Positions 8,342 to 16,788 are shown, counted from the stretch's first letter. The stretch is 64,000 bases of DNA from Burkholderiaceae bacterium (GCA_024235915.1 JACKLO010000011.1:124001-188000), one strand, 5' to 3'. Made by a program: numbers and translations. The notes: generated by a model not told the origin, from the letters alone.

Positions 8342-8361
8342 ATCAGTCCGCAAGGACTGAT
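8342..8361. repeat. Palindromic hairpin copy 1 downstream of fliC
   Basis: The arms ATCAGTCC and GGACTGAT form a perfect 8-bp stem around the loop GCAA. It lies about 90-105 bases past the fliC stop. The second copy has the same stem. The GGACT arm can also pair with the AGTCC just after the stem, giving two exclusive folds. With no T-tract it may be a REP-like 3'-end stabiliser. Confidence 0.65.
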
Positions 8362-8416
8362 CCAAGTCCAACCTTGCCCACGGCCTCGCAGAGCTCGGCC
8401 GGTTCGGCAGGCGTGA

Positions 8417-8436
8417 ATCAGTCCGCGGGGACTGAT
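8417..8436. repeat. Palindromic hairpin copy 2 downstream of fliC
   Basis: The same 8-bp stem as copy 1 (ATCAGTCC/GGACTGAT), with loop GCGG. It starts 12 bases past the fliC stop codon, on the path of fliC transcripts. The flanks resemble copy 1 (GGCCGG upstream, TCCACGTCCA downstream), showing that a longer unit was duplicated. Confidence 0.65.
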
Positions 8437-8448
8437 CCACGTCCAGCC

Positions 8449-9312
8449 TCACCCCTGCAGAAGCTGCAGGACCTGTTGGGGCAACTGGTTGGCCTGGGCG
8501 ACCATGGCGTTGCCGGCCTGTTGCAGGATCTGTGCACGGCTGAGGTTCGCCGTTTCCGCCGCGAAGTCGGCGTCCATGATGCGGCTGCGCGCGGCAGACT
8601 GGTTCTCGGCCGAGATCTGCAGGTTCGAGATCACGGATTCGAAGCGGCTCTGGGCGGCGCCCAGGGTGGCACGTTCGCTGTTGATCAGGTCGATGGCGCT
8701 GTCGATGTTCTGGACAACCGTCTGCAGGTCGCTGGTCGACGCGGCGGAGCCAATGCCCAGCGTCGGCGAATTGCCGCCCGTGCCCGCCACCGTCGTGATC
8801 GATCCCGCCGCGGCCATGTTGGTCGTCGTGATGTCGATTGAGTCGTTGGTGGTCACGTTGGCGCCGACCTGGAAGGTCTGCGACCCCGCTTCGCCGGCCA
8901 GGATCGCCTTGCCGTTGAAGGTGGTACCACCCAGCACGCGCTGGATTTCCTTGGCCAGCTCGGTGTACTCCTTGTTCAGCGACTCCTTGTCGCTGTCCGA
9001 GTTGGTGGCGTTGCGCGCCTGCAGGGCCAGTTCGCGCATGCGCTGCAGCGCGTCACCGACCTTGCCCAGCGCGCCTTCGGCCGTCTGCGCCAGAGAGATG
9101 CCGTCGTTGGCGTTGCGCACCGCGACGTTCATGCCCCGCACCTGGGCGTTCATGCGTTCAGCAATCGCCAGGCCCGCGGCATCGTCCTTGGCGCTGTTGA
9201 CGCGCAGGCCCGAGGACAGGCGCTGCATCGACGTCATCAACGACGACTGCGAGGAGTTGAGGTTGCGCTGCGCGTTCAGCGAAGCGATGTTGGTATTGAT
9301 CGTCTGCGGCAT
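8449..9312 (-). CDS. fliC: Flagellin FliC
   Basis: The filament subunit, 287 residues, a short flagellin with little D2/D3 surface domain. The N-terminal D0/D1 half (I-N-T-N-I-A-S-L-N-A-Q-R-N, then Q-R-L-S-S-G-L-R-V-N-S-A-K-D-D-A-A-G) and the C-terminal half (S-R-I-M-D-A-D-F-A-A-E-T, ending V-L-Q-L-L) are both well conserved. The ATG at 9312 gives the standard N-terminus, with GGAG about 8 bases upstream; a longer frame to 9438 would add 42 unrelated residues. The middle (about 150-205) is Thr/Gly/Ala-rich and probably the exposed variable part. Two palindromic repeats follow the stop. Confidence 0.97.
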   Translation of the reverse strand: MPQTINTNIASLNAQRNLNSSQSSLMTSMQRLSSGLRVNSAKDDAAGLAIAERMNAQVRGMNVAVRNANDGISLAQTAEGALGKVGDALQRMRELALQARNATNSDSDKESLNKEYTELAKEIQRVLGGTTFNGKAILAGEAGSQTFQVGANVTTNDSIDITTTNMAAAGSITTVAGTGGNSPTLGIGSAASTSDLQTVVQNIDSAIDLINSERATLGAAQSRFESVISNLQISAENQSAARSRIMDADFAAETANLSRAQILQQAGNAMVAQANQLPQQVLQLLQG

Positions 9313-9623
9313 GTTGAGCACTCCACAAGAATCTGTGACTCCCGGCGAACGTGCCTGTCGGCCATGCTTCCCGGTCCACGTGCCGCCAGGGATGGGTGCA
9401 CGTTGAGTTGAATTCTTCGGCAGCTCGGCGAGTTGCAATCGATGGATATGCGCGACGAAACGCCGTCAGTTCCACCCCGCGGGTGGCCGGGCCACGCTGG
9501 CGGACCCTCGAGGCGATCGCCTCAGGTCCCGGGCTCACGGGACAACTTCACGCTCAGGCGCGGAAGATGCCACTGGTTGCACGGGAGCACCGGGATCGGT
9601 GCTGTCTCGGAGAGGTCAGGTGA
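9313..9623. promoter_or_regulatory. fliC upstream region
   Basis: A 311-base gap with no supported gene. It should hold the fliC promoter on the minus strand. Two sigma-28-like -10 elements fit only partly: GCCGACAG (complement of 9355-9362, giving a leader of about 36 bases) and GCCGAAGA (complement of 9414-9421). Neither has a good -35 at 11 bases, so the promoter is not fixed. A perfect 14-bp palindrome (GAGGCGATCGCCTC) lies at 9510-9523 and could be a regulator site for either neighbour. Confidence 0.35.
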
Positions 9624-10877
9624 TCACGGCAAGCCGACGGCCCAATCCGCCGTGCGCGCCTGCTCCTTGAGCCGGATGATCTCCAGCAGCCGTCCGTGCG
9701 GCGGCGTCACCTTCACGGTGCCGGGCAGCACCGCGGATTTGACCGCGTGGCGCTTGTCCACCGTGTCCCGAACGGCCAGTTCACCCAGGGCCAGCCCCGC
9801 GCGCCCCACCAGCGAGGCAACGATCGGCAGGTTGGCCCGCCGGCCACGGGCAATCACCACGGCCAGTTCTTCGCTCTCGAGTTGAACGAAGCTGCCGGGC
9901 GGGTACAGGCCCACGGCACGCAGGATCGCCCCGCCGATGTCGTCCGGCTTGCCGTCCGGGCCGAGGCAGGCCTCGCGGGCCGCCTGGATAGGCGACATCG
10001 GCGTGCGTGCCACGCGCCGGCTGAGCTTGGCGCCGAAAATGTCCACGCGCCGGATCACTGAGGCCACCCGCTGGCCCGGGGACCGCTGCGTCAGCGGCAG
10101 GAGGGGTTCCGCTTGGTGGTGTCGTGCCACTGCGTCGAGCCAGACCATGTCGGTGACGCCAGCCGACTTCAACAACATGGCGCCCCGCACGGCGTGCTCT
10201 CGCACCGTGTCGCGCTGGGCCGGGGACAGTGCACCGGCCTGCATCAGCAGGATGTCCTGCTCGCGGGTCATGGCCACGTTCATCGACAGGCAGGCGGAGA
10301 ACAGGCGCGCCACATCGGTGTCGTCCCATTGCAACATGCGGGCGGTTTCCGCCGCCACGGCGGCCACCAGCACCGCATGGTGGGCGCTGTAGCGCTCCAG
10401 CGACTGGCTGGCATGCTGTATCAGCAGGTAAACCGCGCTGTTGAACCGCCGTTGGGTCAGTTCACGCAGTTTGTCGCTGACCGGTGCAAAGCGTGCCGGC
10501 CAATCGCCTTCCGGGCTGACCTGGCGCAGCAGTGCGTCAAGCTGCAGCACCAGCGTGTCGATCTGCACCTCGAACGGTTCACCCGGGTCGTCGCGCACCA
10601 CGGGTGCGGCCTTCTGATCGGGCAGGGCCTGTGCAATTGCGTTCAGGTTGGCGCCACCGATCAGCAGGCCGTTGACCTTTTCGGCCACGCGCCGGCGCCA
10701 GTCGGCCGCTTCCTGCTCGCCGGTGAACAGGCCCTGGCTGGCCAGGTTGGCCAGTTGCTGTTCAGACGCGATACTCTGGTTCGCGGCCAGAAGCAGCTGA
10801 CCCGTCTCGTCGCGAAGAGAGAAAGGCAGCGAGAGGTCGACCCGCAGGTACTCCTTGGAAAACGGGACGAGTTTCAC
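9624..10877 (-). CDS. Degenerate HD-GYP-like signalling protein
   Basis: A 417-residue protein with a GTG start. An N-terminal region (1-140) without a known fold precedes a helical region resembling an HD-GYP cyclic-di-GMP phosphodiesterase. Y-S-A-H-H-A-V-L at 163-170 and R-H-H-Q at 252-255 sit where HD-GYP proteins have metal-binding histidines. A following helix (V-A-S-V-I-R-R-V-D-I-F-G-A-K-L-S-R-R) matches the family's D-x-x-D-A-L-T-S-x-R segment. The defining HD pair is absent: F-S-A-C-L-S-M-N at 193-200 stands where x-L-H-D-I-G should be. GYP is also missing. It is therefore unlikely to hydrolyse c-di-GMP and may be a binding or adaptor protein. Its place upstream of fliC suggests a motility link. 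Confidence 0.65.
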   Translation of the reverse strand: MKLVPFSKEYLRVDLSLPFSLRDETGQLLLAANQSIASEQQLANLASQGLFTGEQEAADWRRRVAEKVNGLLIGGANLNAIAQALPDQKAAPVVRDDPGEPFEVQIDTLVLQLDALLRQVSPEGDWPARFAPVSDKLRELTQRRFNSAVYLLIQHASQSLERYSAHHAVLVAAVAAETARMLQWDDTDVARLFSACLSMNVAMTREQDILLMQAGALSPAQRDTVREHAVRGAMLLKSAGVTDMVWLDAVARHHQAEPLLPLTQRSPGQRVASVIRRVDIFGAKLSRRVARTPMSPIQAAREACLGPDGKPDDIGGAILRAVGLYPPGSFVQLESEELAVVIARGRRANLPIVASLVGRAGLALGELAVRDTVDKRHAVKSAVLPGTVKVTPPHGRLLEIIRLKEQARTADWAVGLP

Positions 10878-11021
10878 CTGGCGTGTTGGTTAATCGAGCT
10901 ACCGTGCCGATCGGCCGGAACCCGACTTGACTTTAGCGGCTTGACGGCACGGTTTGTGTGTACCGAGTTGACTAGTTCTTCTGCCACCCTGTTTTCGTGC
11001 GATGTCGCCGCCGCACCCCGG

Positions 11022-11456
11022 TCACAGTCGGCCTGCGCACTGGGCTGCGCCGCAGCGGCAGCGCAGGCGGCCTTCGTGGTGGGTCTCGCCGTAATCCACG
11101 GTGATCTCCTCGTCCACGCCGATGTCGCGCAGCGCGTAGAACTCGACGCGCCCGTTGCGGATGTCCAGCCGCGCATTCGGGTCGCAGCTGTGGTTGGTGT
11201 AGCGCATCGGGTCGGCCGAACGTGTGAAGTCGATGGCCCGCCGCGGCGACAGCTCCACGATCATGATGCGTTCGCTGCGCGTGGCGCGGATGCGCGCTTC
11301 GTCCACGCTGATGGCCTCGCCGCGGATCTCGCCGATCTTGCGCCGTGCCGGCACCGCCTCGGCTGCGAAGGCGCCCTGGCCGTCGATGCAGCTGGGGCGC
11401 ACGTCGACGGCGTACTTCTGGTAGGCCGGGCGCAGGGGTGGGGAGGGCTCGGTCAT
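11022..11456 (-). CDS. SET domain-containing protein (putative lysine methyltransferase)
   Basis: A 144-residue protein that is nearly all SET domain. The N-terminal beta part (I-D-G-Q-G-A-F-A-A-E) is followed by the pseudoknot signature Y-T-N-H-S-C-D-P-N-A and D-E-E-I-T-V-D-Y-G. The tail R-C-R-C-G-A-A-Q-C matches the Cys-rich post-SET zinc site. SET enzymes transfer methyl from S-adenosylmethionine to lysine; the bacterial substrate here is unknown. The ATG overlaps the stop of the MFS gene (ATGA), so it is coupled to queF and the transporter. The N-x-H and Y residues needed for catalysis are present. Confidence 0.85.
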   Translation of the reverse strand: MTEPSPPLRPAYQKYAVDVRPSCIDGQGAFAAEAVPARRKIGEIRGEAISVDEARIRATRSERIMIVELSPRRAIDFTRSADPMRYTNHSCDPNARLDIRNGRVEFYALRDIGVDEEITVDYGETHHEGRLRCRCGAAQCAGRL

Positions 11457-12676
11457 GGCGCGGTGCCTCCCAGGCGCGCCTCCAGCCGGCCGGCTGCCCA
11501 GGCCATCAGCACGCCGGCGGTGGCGGCCGTGGCCGTGACCGCCAGCGCGCTCGACCACCGACCCGTCGTGGCCACCACGGCGGCGATCAGCGGTGTGCCC
11601 ACCACCTGGCCCAGCTGCGCGCCCTGCATGTACAGCCCCTGCAGGGTGCCGATCTGCTGCGGCGAGCGGGCGAGCACGGTGGACGAGGCCATCACGGCGG
11701 CCGGGATGACACCCCCCGCAAAGGACACGAAGACGGCTGCGGCGTAGCGCAGCCCGTCCGGCAGCGCCTCGGCGCTGTAGACCCATGCACCGGCACCGGT
11801 GCACAGTTGCGCCGCCAGCAGCAGACGTCCGCGCGGAATCTCCTGCTGCACCAGCCAGCCGCCCAGCAGGTTGCCCGGCACGCAGGCCAGCAGCATCAGG
11901 CCGGTGAGCACCGCGGTGGTACCGGCGCCCGCGCCGCGCTGCTCCTGCAGATAGGTGGGCATCCAGACGATGAGCGCGAAGTGCTGCATGGCCCAGACAC
12001 CGAAGCTCAGCGCCAGCAGCCAGGGCAGCGGTTGCGCCAGGGCCGCACGCGCCGTCGTCCAGAGTCCGCCGCGGCCTGCCGCATGCCCGGGGGCCGCCGT
12101 GCCGTAGTGGCGGCGCTGGCCAGCCACGGCCAACGCGGCCAGCAGCAGGCCGGCCGCCGCCATGAACCACAGCCCCGTCCAGCCCGTGCGCGGCAGCAGC
12201 CACGGTGACGCCAGCATGGCCAGGCTGGCACCGGCGGGCATGTAAGTGCTCCAAAGGCCCAGCGCGAAGCGCCGGTCGCCCGGTGCGGTGGCGGCCGTCA
12301 CCAGCGCCGGGCTGGCCACCGCCACCACCATGAAGCCCAGGCCTTCCAGCAGCCGTGAACCGATCAAGGGCCACCAGCCCGGCATCAGCGGGGCGATCAA
12401 CGAGGCTCCGGCGCAGATCAGCAGCCCGCCCAGCACCATGCGCAGCGCCCCCAGCCGGCCCACCCACATGCCGGTGAAGGTGGCGCCCAGAAAGGCCAGG
12501 AAAACCAGCATCGACGCCACCCAACCCGCCTGCACCAGGCTCAGGTCCAGCTCGCTGCGCAGCGTGGGCAGCGACACCGGCACCTTGCCGACATTCAGCG
12601 CGATGGCCAACCCGCCGGCCATCACCGCGGCGACGGCGGGCCAGTGGGTACGGGGGGTGGCCGCTGCCGCGGTCAA
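11453..12676 (-). CDS. Major facilitator superfamily transporter
   Basis: A 407-residue protein with 12 predicted hydrophobic segments of MFS type, including G-x-x-x-D/G-R-like loops (M-W-V-G-R-L-G-A-L-R after helix 2). No ATG exists before the first membrane helix. A TTG at 12676, overlapping the queF stop as TTGA, is in frame and gives a ten-residue cytoplasmic N-terminus, so I choose it. The substrate is not evident; the general look is that of the CynX/NimT or drug-exporter branches. It is coupled at both ends: TTGA with queF and ATGA with the SET gene. Confidence 0.82.
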   Translation of the reverse strand: MTAAAATPRTHWPAVAAVMAGGLAIALNVGKVPVSLPTLRSELDLSLVQAGWVASMLVFLAFLGATFTGMWVGRLGALRMVLGGLLICAGASLIAPLMPGWWPLIGSRLLEGLGFMVVAVASPALVTAATAPGDRRFALGLWSTYMPAGASLAMLASPWLLPRTGWTGLWFMAAAGLLLAALAVAGQRRHYGTAAPGHAAGRGGLWTTARAALAQPLPWLLALSFGVWAMQHFALIVWMPTYLQEQRGAGAGTTAVLTGLMLLACVPGNLLGGWLVQQEIPRGRLLLAAQLCTGAGAWVYSAEALPDGLRYAAAVFVSFAGGVIPAAVMASSTVLARSPQQIGTLQGLYMQGAQLGQVVGTPLIAAVVATTGRWSSALAVTATAATAGVLMAWAAGRLEARLGGTAP

Positions 12677-13110
12677 GCCTCGCCGCCCGGCAGCGTCACC
12701 GCCGGGGCGGGCTTCCAGCCCTTCTGGCGGTGTTCGGCGGTGACGTAGGTGCGGATGCCGCCGCGCACGTACCAGTCGGCGTGCAGCTTCACGTAGCGCG
12801 GGGCGATGGTGCGCACCAGGTCGTCGACGATGCTGTTGGTGACCTTCTCGTGGAAGGCGCCTTCGTTGCGGTAGCTCCAGAAGTACTGCTTGAGGCTCTT
12901 CGTTTCCACGCAGAGCCGATCCGGCACGATCTCGATGCGGAAGTGCGCAAAGTCGGGCTGCCCGGTCAGCGGACACAAGCAGGTGAACTCGGGCACGTCG
13001 AAGCGGATCACGTAGTCGCGCTCCGGGGCCGGGTTCGGGAACACGTGCAACTCGCGCGACGGCGCGGAAGGCGGTGTCGCTGGCGCTTGGCGCTGGCGGG
13101 GCTTGGGCAT
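12673..13110 (-). CDS. queF: NADPH-dependent preQ0 reductase QueF
   Basis: A 145-residue enzyme of the short, YkvM type that reduces 7-cyano-7-deazaguanine to preQ1 in queuosine tRNA modification. The catalytic Cys is in C-P-L-T-G-Q-P-D-F (Cys46, with Asp53 as proton donor). The family motif E-T-K-S-L-K-Q-Y-F (69-77) and H-E-K-V-T-N (87-92) complete the active site. The ATG at 13110 gives a basic, proline-rich N-terminal extension of about 25 residues; a much longer frame upstream is not supported. It is the first gene of a coupled queF-MFS-SET operon. Confidence 0.93.
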   Translation of the reverse strand: MPKPRQRQAPATPPSAPSRELHVFPNPAPERDYVIRFDVPEFTCLCPLTGQPDFAHFRIEIVPDRLCVETKSLKQYFWSYRNEGAFHEKVTNSIVDDLVRTIAPRYVKLHADWYVRGGIRTYVTAEHRQKGWKPAPAVTLPGGEA

Positions 13111-13176
13111 GGCAAACGGGGCGTCCGAGGCCTGGTGAAGGCACCCGGCAAGCCCGGGCGGCGGGGGGCGCGATGC

Positions 13177-13218
13177 TATCATCCGGCCGCGCAGGCGCTC
13201 CGATGCGGAGCGCTTTTT
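13177..13218 (+). promoter_or_regulatory. Putative smc promoter -10 and leader hairpin
   Basis: A TATCAT hexamer at 13177-13182 could be a -10 box for smc. About 13 bases downstream is a hairpin with stem GCGCTCC/GGAGCGC (13195-13201 and 13207-13213), a GATGC loop and five Ts, which has the form of an intrinsic terminator 44 bases before the smc ATG. It could attenuate smc transcription or cap the 5' end of its mRNA. No -35 consensus was found. Confidence 0.4.
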
Positions 13219-13261
13219 CCTTGCACGACAAGCACTTGCGGAACACTCCCCGCACCGGCCG

Positions 13262-16200
13262 ATGCGCCTGAACCAGATCAAGCTCTCCGGCTTCAAGTCC
13301 TTCGCCGAACCCACCACCTTCCAGTTGCCGGGGCAGCGTGTGGGCGTCGTCGGCCCCAACGGCTGCGGCAAGTCCAACATCATGGACGCGGTGCGCTGGG
13401 TGCTGGGCGAAAGCAAGGCCAGCGAACTGCGTGGCGAGTCCATGCAGGACGTGATCTTCAACGGATCCGGCCACCGCAAACCGGCGGGTCGGGCCAGCGT
13501 GGAGCTGGTCTTCGACAACAGCGACGCCCGCGCCGGCGGGCCGTGGAACCAGTTCAGCGAGATCGCCGTGAAGCGCGTGCTGACGCGCGACGGCACCAGC
13601 AGCTACTACATCAACAACCAGCCGGTGCGCCGGCGCGACGTGCAGGACGTGTTCCTGGGCACCGGCCTCGGGCCGCGCGCCTACGCCATCATCGGTCAGG
13701 GCACGATCAGCCGCATCATCGAGAGCCGGCCCGAGGAGCTGCGACTGTTCCTCGAGGAGGCAGCAGGCGTGTCCAAGTACAAGGAGCGCCGCCGCGAGAC
13801 GGAAAACCGGCTCAAGGACACGCGCGAAAACCTCACGCGGGTGGAAGACATCCTGCGGGAACTGAGCGCCAACCTCGACAAGCTGGAACGCCAGGCCGAG
13901 GTGGCGCAGCAGTACCGCACGCTGCAGGAACAGGGCACGCTGAAGCTGCACCAGCTGTGGTTCCTGAAGCACCGCGACGCCGCCACCGAGGAGCAGCGCG
14001 TGGCCCAGGCCGTGGCCGAGGCCACGAACGCGCTGGAATCCCGCCTGGCCGAACTGCGCCACGTGGAAGCGGAGCTGGAGACGGTGCGCCAGGCGCACTA
14101 CGCCGCCAGCGATGCGCTGCACCAGCGTCAGGGCGAACTGGCCGAGGCGCAGCTGGACGTCAGCCGGCTGGAGGAACGCATCCGCTACGTGGTCGAGGGG
14201 CGGGAGCGCGCACTGCAACGGTTGGCGGCGCTGGAGGCCCAGGTGGAACAGTGGGCCGAGCGCCGTGCTGCTGCCGAAGCCGAACTGGAAGACATCGCCG
14301 CGCAGATCGCCGAAGCCGAGGAGCAGTCTGAACTGCAGGCGGCCCAGGCCGAGGAGCAGGCGGCCCAGCTGCCGGCCGTGGAAGAGCGCGTGCGCGCCGC
14401 CCAGATCAAGGCCAACGAACAGCGCGCCAGCGTGACCCAGGTGCAGCAGCAGATCCAGCTGCTGGCCGCAGAGAGCCGCAACCTGGACGACCAGACGCGG
14501 TCGCTGCAGGGCCGCCGTGAACGCCTGGCCGGCGAGCGCCAGGCCCTGGTGGTGCCCGACGCGGCGCGGCTGGACAGCCTGACGCAGCAGAGCGCCGAGG
14601 CCGACGAGGTCTTCCAGACCGCCGACGCCCGCCTGCAGGATCTGCAGGAGCAGCTGCCGCAGCTGGATGAACAACGCCGAGAAGCGGCGGCCGCCGTGCA
14701 GCGCGAATCCGGCCAGATGGCCGACATCACCGCCCGGCTGGAGGCGCTGCGCGCGCTGCAGGAGAAGGTGCAGACCGAAGGCAAGCTCAAGCCCTGGCTG
14801 GCCAAGCATGGGCTGGACGGCCTGGCCGGGCTCTGGACGCGCCTGCACGTGGAGCCCGGTTGGGAAACGGCGCTGGAGAGTGCGCTCCGTGAGCGCATGA
14901 ATGCCCTGGCGGTCGGCAAGCTCGACATGGTGCGGGCCTTCACCGCCGACGCACCGCCGGCCAAGCTGGCCTTCTACAGCGCGCCCAGCGCTGCCATCCA
15001 GAACAGTCACCGCACGCTGCCGCGCCTGTCCGACCTGCTGCGGCTGAACGACGCCGGGCTGTCGGCGCTGCTCAATGACTGGCTGGAAGGCGTCTACACC
15101 GCCGCCAGCCTCGACGAGGCCCTGGCGCAGCGCAGCCAGCTGACGCACGGCGAGGTCATCGTGGTCCAGCAGGGTCACGCGGTGTCGCAGTTCGCGGTGG
15201 CCTTCTACGCGCCGGATTCGGAGCAGGCAGGCCTGCTGGCGCGTGCGCAGGAGATCGAGAACCTGGACCGCCGCCAGCGTGCGCAGGCCCTGATCGCCGA
15301 CGAATCCAAGGCCGTGTCGGTGCGCCTGGAGGCCAGCTACAGCGACGCCGCCGGCCGCCTGGCCACGGCGCGCCGCGAAGCGGCCGAGGCGCAGACCCGG
15401 GCCCACCAGCTGCAGGTGGAACTGCTGCGCCTGACGCAGCAGGCCGACGCCGCCAACAGCCGCCGCGCCCAGCTGGGTGACGAACTCGGCGAGATCGACG
15501 CCCAGCTGGAAGACATCCAGGAACGGCGCCTCACCGGCGAGGGCCGTTTCGAGGAACTGGACATCCAGCTCGGCAACGCCCAGGAGCGCCACGCCGAACT
15601 GGAAGACGCCGTCATCGCCGCCGAGCGCCAGCTGGCCGACGCCCGGGAGCAGTTGCGTGCGCTGGAGCGCCAGGCCCAGGAGTCGGCCTTCCAGGCGCGC
15701 CAGCTGTCGGCCCGGCGGGGTGAGTTGCAGCGGGGCATCGAGACGGCGCAGCAGCAGGTGGGCCAGGCGGCGCAGACGCGTGAGTCGGTGGCCCAGGAGC
15801 TGGCCGGCTTCGACGACGCCGCCGCGCAGGCCGGCCTGCAGGAGGCGCTGGCCCTGAAGCTCGAGCGTGAACAGGTGCTGGCTACTGCACGCAGCCAGTA
15901 CGACGACCTGAACGCCAAGCTGCGCCAGGCCGACGAGCAGCGGCTGCAGTTCGAGCGCAGCCTGGACCCGCTGCGCGAGAAGATCGGCAAGCTGCAGCTG
16001 GAACACCAGGCGGCCCAGCTCGGCGGCGCGCAGTACCTGGAGCAGTTGATCGCCGCCGAGGTGGACATGACCGCGCTGGCGCAGTCCATCGAGGCGGGCC
16101 AGGTCAAGCTCTGGGGCCTGCAGACGGAGATCGACCGCATCCAGCGCGAGATCAACGCCCTGGGCGCGGTCAACCTGGCGGCGCTGGACGAACTGACGGC

Positions 16201-16774
16201 TTCGCGTGAGCGCAAGACCTTCCTCGACGCGCAGAACGCCGATCTGCAGGACGCGATCCAGACGCTGGAAGACGCCATCCACAAGATCGACCTCGAGACC
16301 CGCGACCTGCTGCAGACCACCTTTGACCAGGTCAACGAGGGTTTTGGACGCATGTTCCCCAGCCTGTTCGGCGGGGGCAACGCCAAGCTGGTGATGACGG
16401 GTGACGAGATCCTCGATGCCGGCGTGCAGGTGATGGCCCAGCCGCCGGGCAAGAAGAACAGCACCATCCACCTGCTGTCCGGCGGCGAGAAGGCGCTGAC
16501 CGCGATCGCCCTGGTGTTTGCGATCTTTCAGCTCAACCCGGCGCCGTTCTGTCTGCTCGACGAGGTGGACGCGCCGCTGGACGACGCCAACACCGAGCGT
16601 TATGCGCGGCTGGTGGCCGAGATGTCCAGGGGCACGCAGTTCCTGTTCATCAGCCACAACAAGATCGCGATGGAGATGGCTGAGCAGCTCATCGGCGTGA
16701 CCATGCAGGAACAGGGTGTCAGCCGCATCGTGGCCGTGGACATGGAGTCCGCGGTGTCGATGGCGGAGATGTAG
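13262..16774 (+). CDS. smc: Chromosome segregation protein SMC
   Basis: A 1170-residue condensin ATPase of full family length. The N-terminal head has Walker A G-P-N-G-C-G-K-S (31-38). Two long coiled coils rich in Glu/Gln/Ala/Arg flank a hinge near residues 510-640. The C-terminal head has the signature L-L-S-G-G-E-K-A-L (about 1071-1079) and Walker B L-L-D-E-V-D (about 1098). SMC dimers with ScpA/ScpB organise and separate chromosomes. The gene is followed 14 bases later by zipA and then ligA, a conserved betaproteobacterial order. A very long frame on the opposite strand is a GC artefact. Confidence 0.98.
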   Translation: MRLNQIKLSGFKSFAEPTTFQLPGQRVGVVGPNGCGKSNIMDAVRWVLGESKASELRGESMQDVIFNGSGHRKPAGRASVELVFDNSDARAGGPWNQFSEIAVKRVLTRDGTSSYYINNQPVRRRDVQDVFLGTGLGPRAYAIIGQGTISRIIESRPEELRLFLEEAAGVSKYKERRRETENRLKDTRENLTRVEDILRELSANLDKLERQAEVAQQYRTLQEQGTLKLHQLWFLKHRDAATEEQRVAQAVAEATNALESRLAELRHVEAELETVRQAHYAASDALHQRQGELAEAQLDVSRLEERIRYVVEGRERALQRLAALEAQVEQWAERRAAAEAELEDIAAQIAEAEEQSELQAAQAEEQAAQLPAVEERVRAAQIKANEQRASVTQVQQQIQLLAAESRNLDDQTRSLQGRRERLAGERQALVVPDAARLDSLTQQSAEADEVFQTADARLQDLQEQLPQLDEQRREAAAAVQRESGQMADITARLEALRALQEKVQTEGKLKPWLAKHGLDGLAGLWTRLHVEPGWETALESALRERMNALAVGKLDMVRAFTADAPPAKLAFYSAPSAAIQNSHRTLPRLSDLLRLNDAGLSALLNDWLEGVYTAASLDEALAQRSQLTHGEVIVVQQGHAVSQFAVAFYAPDSEQAGLLARAQEIENLDRRQRAQALIADESKAVSVRLEASYSDAAGRLATARREAAEAQTRAHQLQVELLRLTQQADAANSRRAQLGDELGEIDAQLEDIQERRLTGEGRFEELDIQLGNAQERHAELEDAVIAAERQLADAREQLRALERQAQESAFQARQLSARRGELQRGIETAQQQVGQAAQTRESVAQELAGFDDAAAQAGLQEALALKLEREQVLATARSQYDDLNAKLRQADEQRLQFERSLDPLREKIGKLQLEHQAAQLGGAQYLEQLIAAEVDMTALAQSIEAGQVKLWGLQTEIDRIQREINALGAVNLAALDELTASRERKTFLDAQNADLQDAIQTLEDAIHKIDLETRDLLQTTFDQVNEGFGRMFPSLFGGGNAKLVMTGDEILDAGVQVMAQPPGKKNSTIHLLSGGEKALTAIALVFAIFQLNPAPFCLLDEVDAPLDDANTERYARLVAEMSRGTQFLFISHNKIAMEMAEQLIGVTMQEQGVSRIVAVDMESAVSMAEM

Positions 16775-16788
16775 GGACCGGGCGGCGC

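Larger units (their letters stand above)
8130..8448. other. fliC-fliD spacer with tandem imperfect repeats
   Basis: No gene is supported here. The fliD-proximal end holds the sigma-28 promoter described separately. The fliC-proximal half, about 8318-8448, is made of two imperfect copies of a 60-odd-base unit. Each copy starts with CCTCGCAG, carries GGCCGG, and ends in an 8-bp palindromic hairpin followed by TCCANGTCCA. A possible third, degraded copy begins at the GCGTGAA near 8272. A short GTG-started frame (8183-8452) crosses the repeats but looks non-coding. Confidence 0.6.

Noticed and set aside
8183..8452. An 89-codon GTG frame overlapping the fliC stop
   Set aside because: It runs through the palindromic repeats, the repeated peptide R-L-D-x-D-Q-S simply mirrors the DNA repeat, and no ribosome site or known domain is seen.
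11453..16657. A single minus-strand open frame of 1734 codons
   Set aside because: Only its last 407 codons are the MFS transporter. The rest is the complement of queF sequence and smc, open because of the GC bias, and encodes repetitive Leu/Gln/Arg/Gly with no domain.
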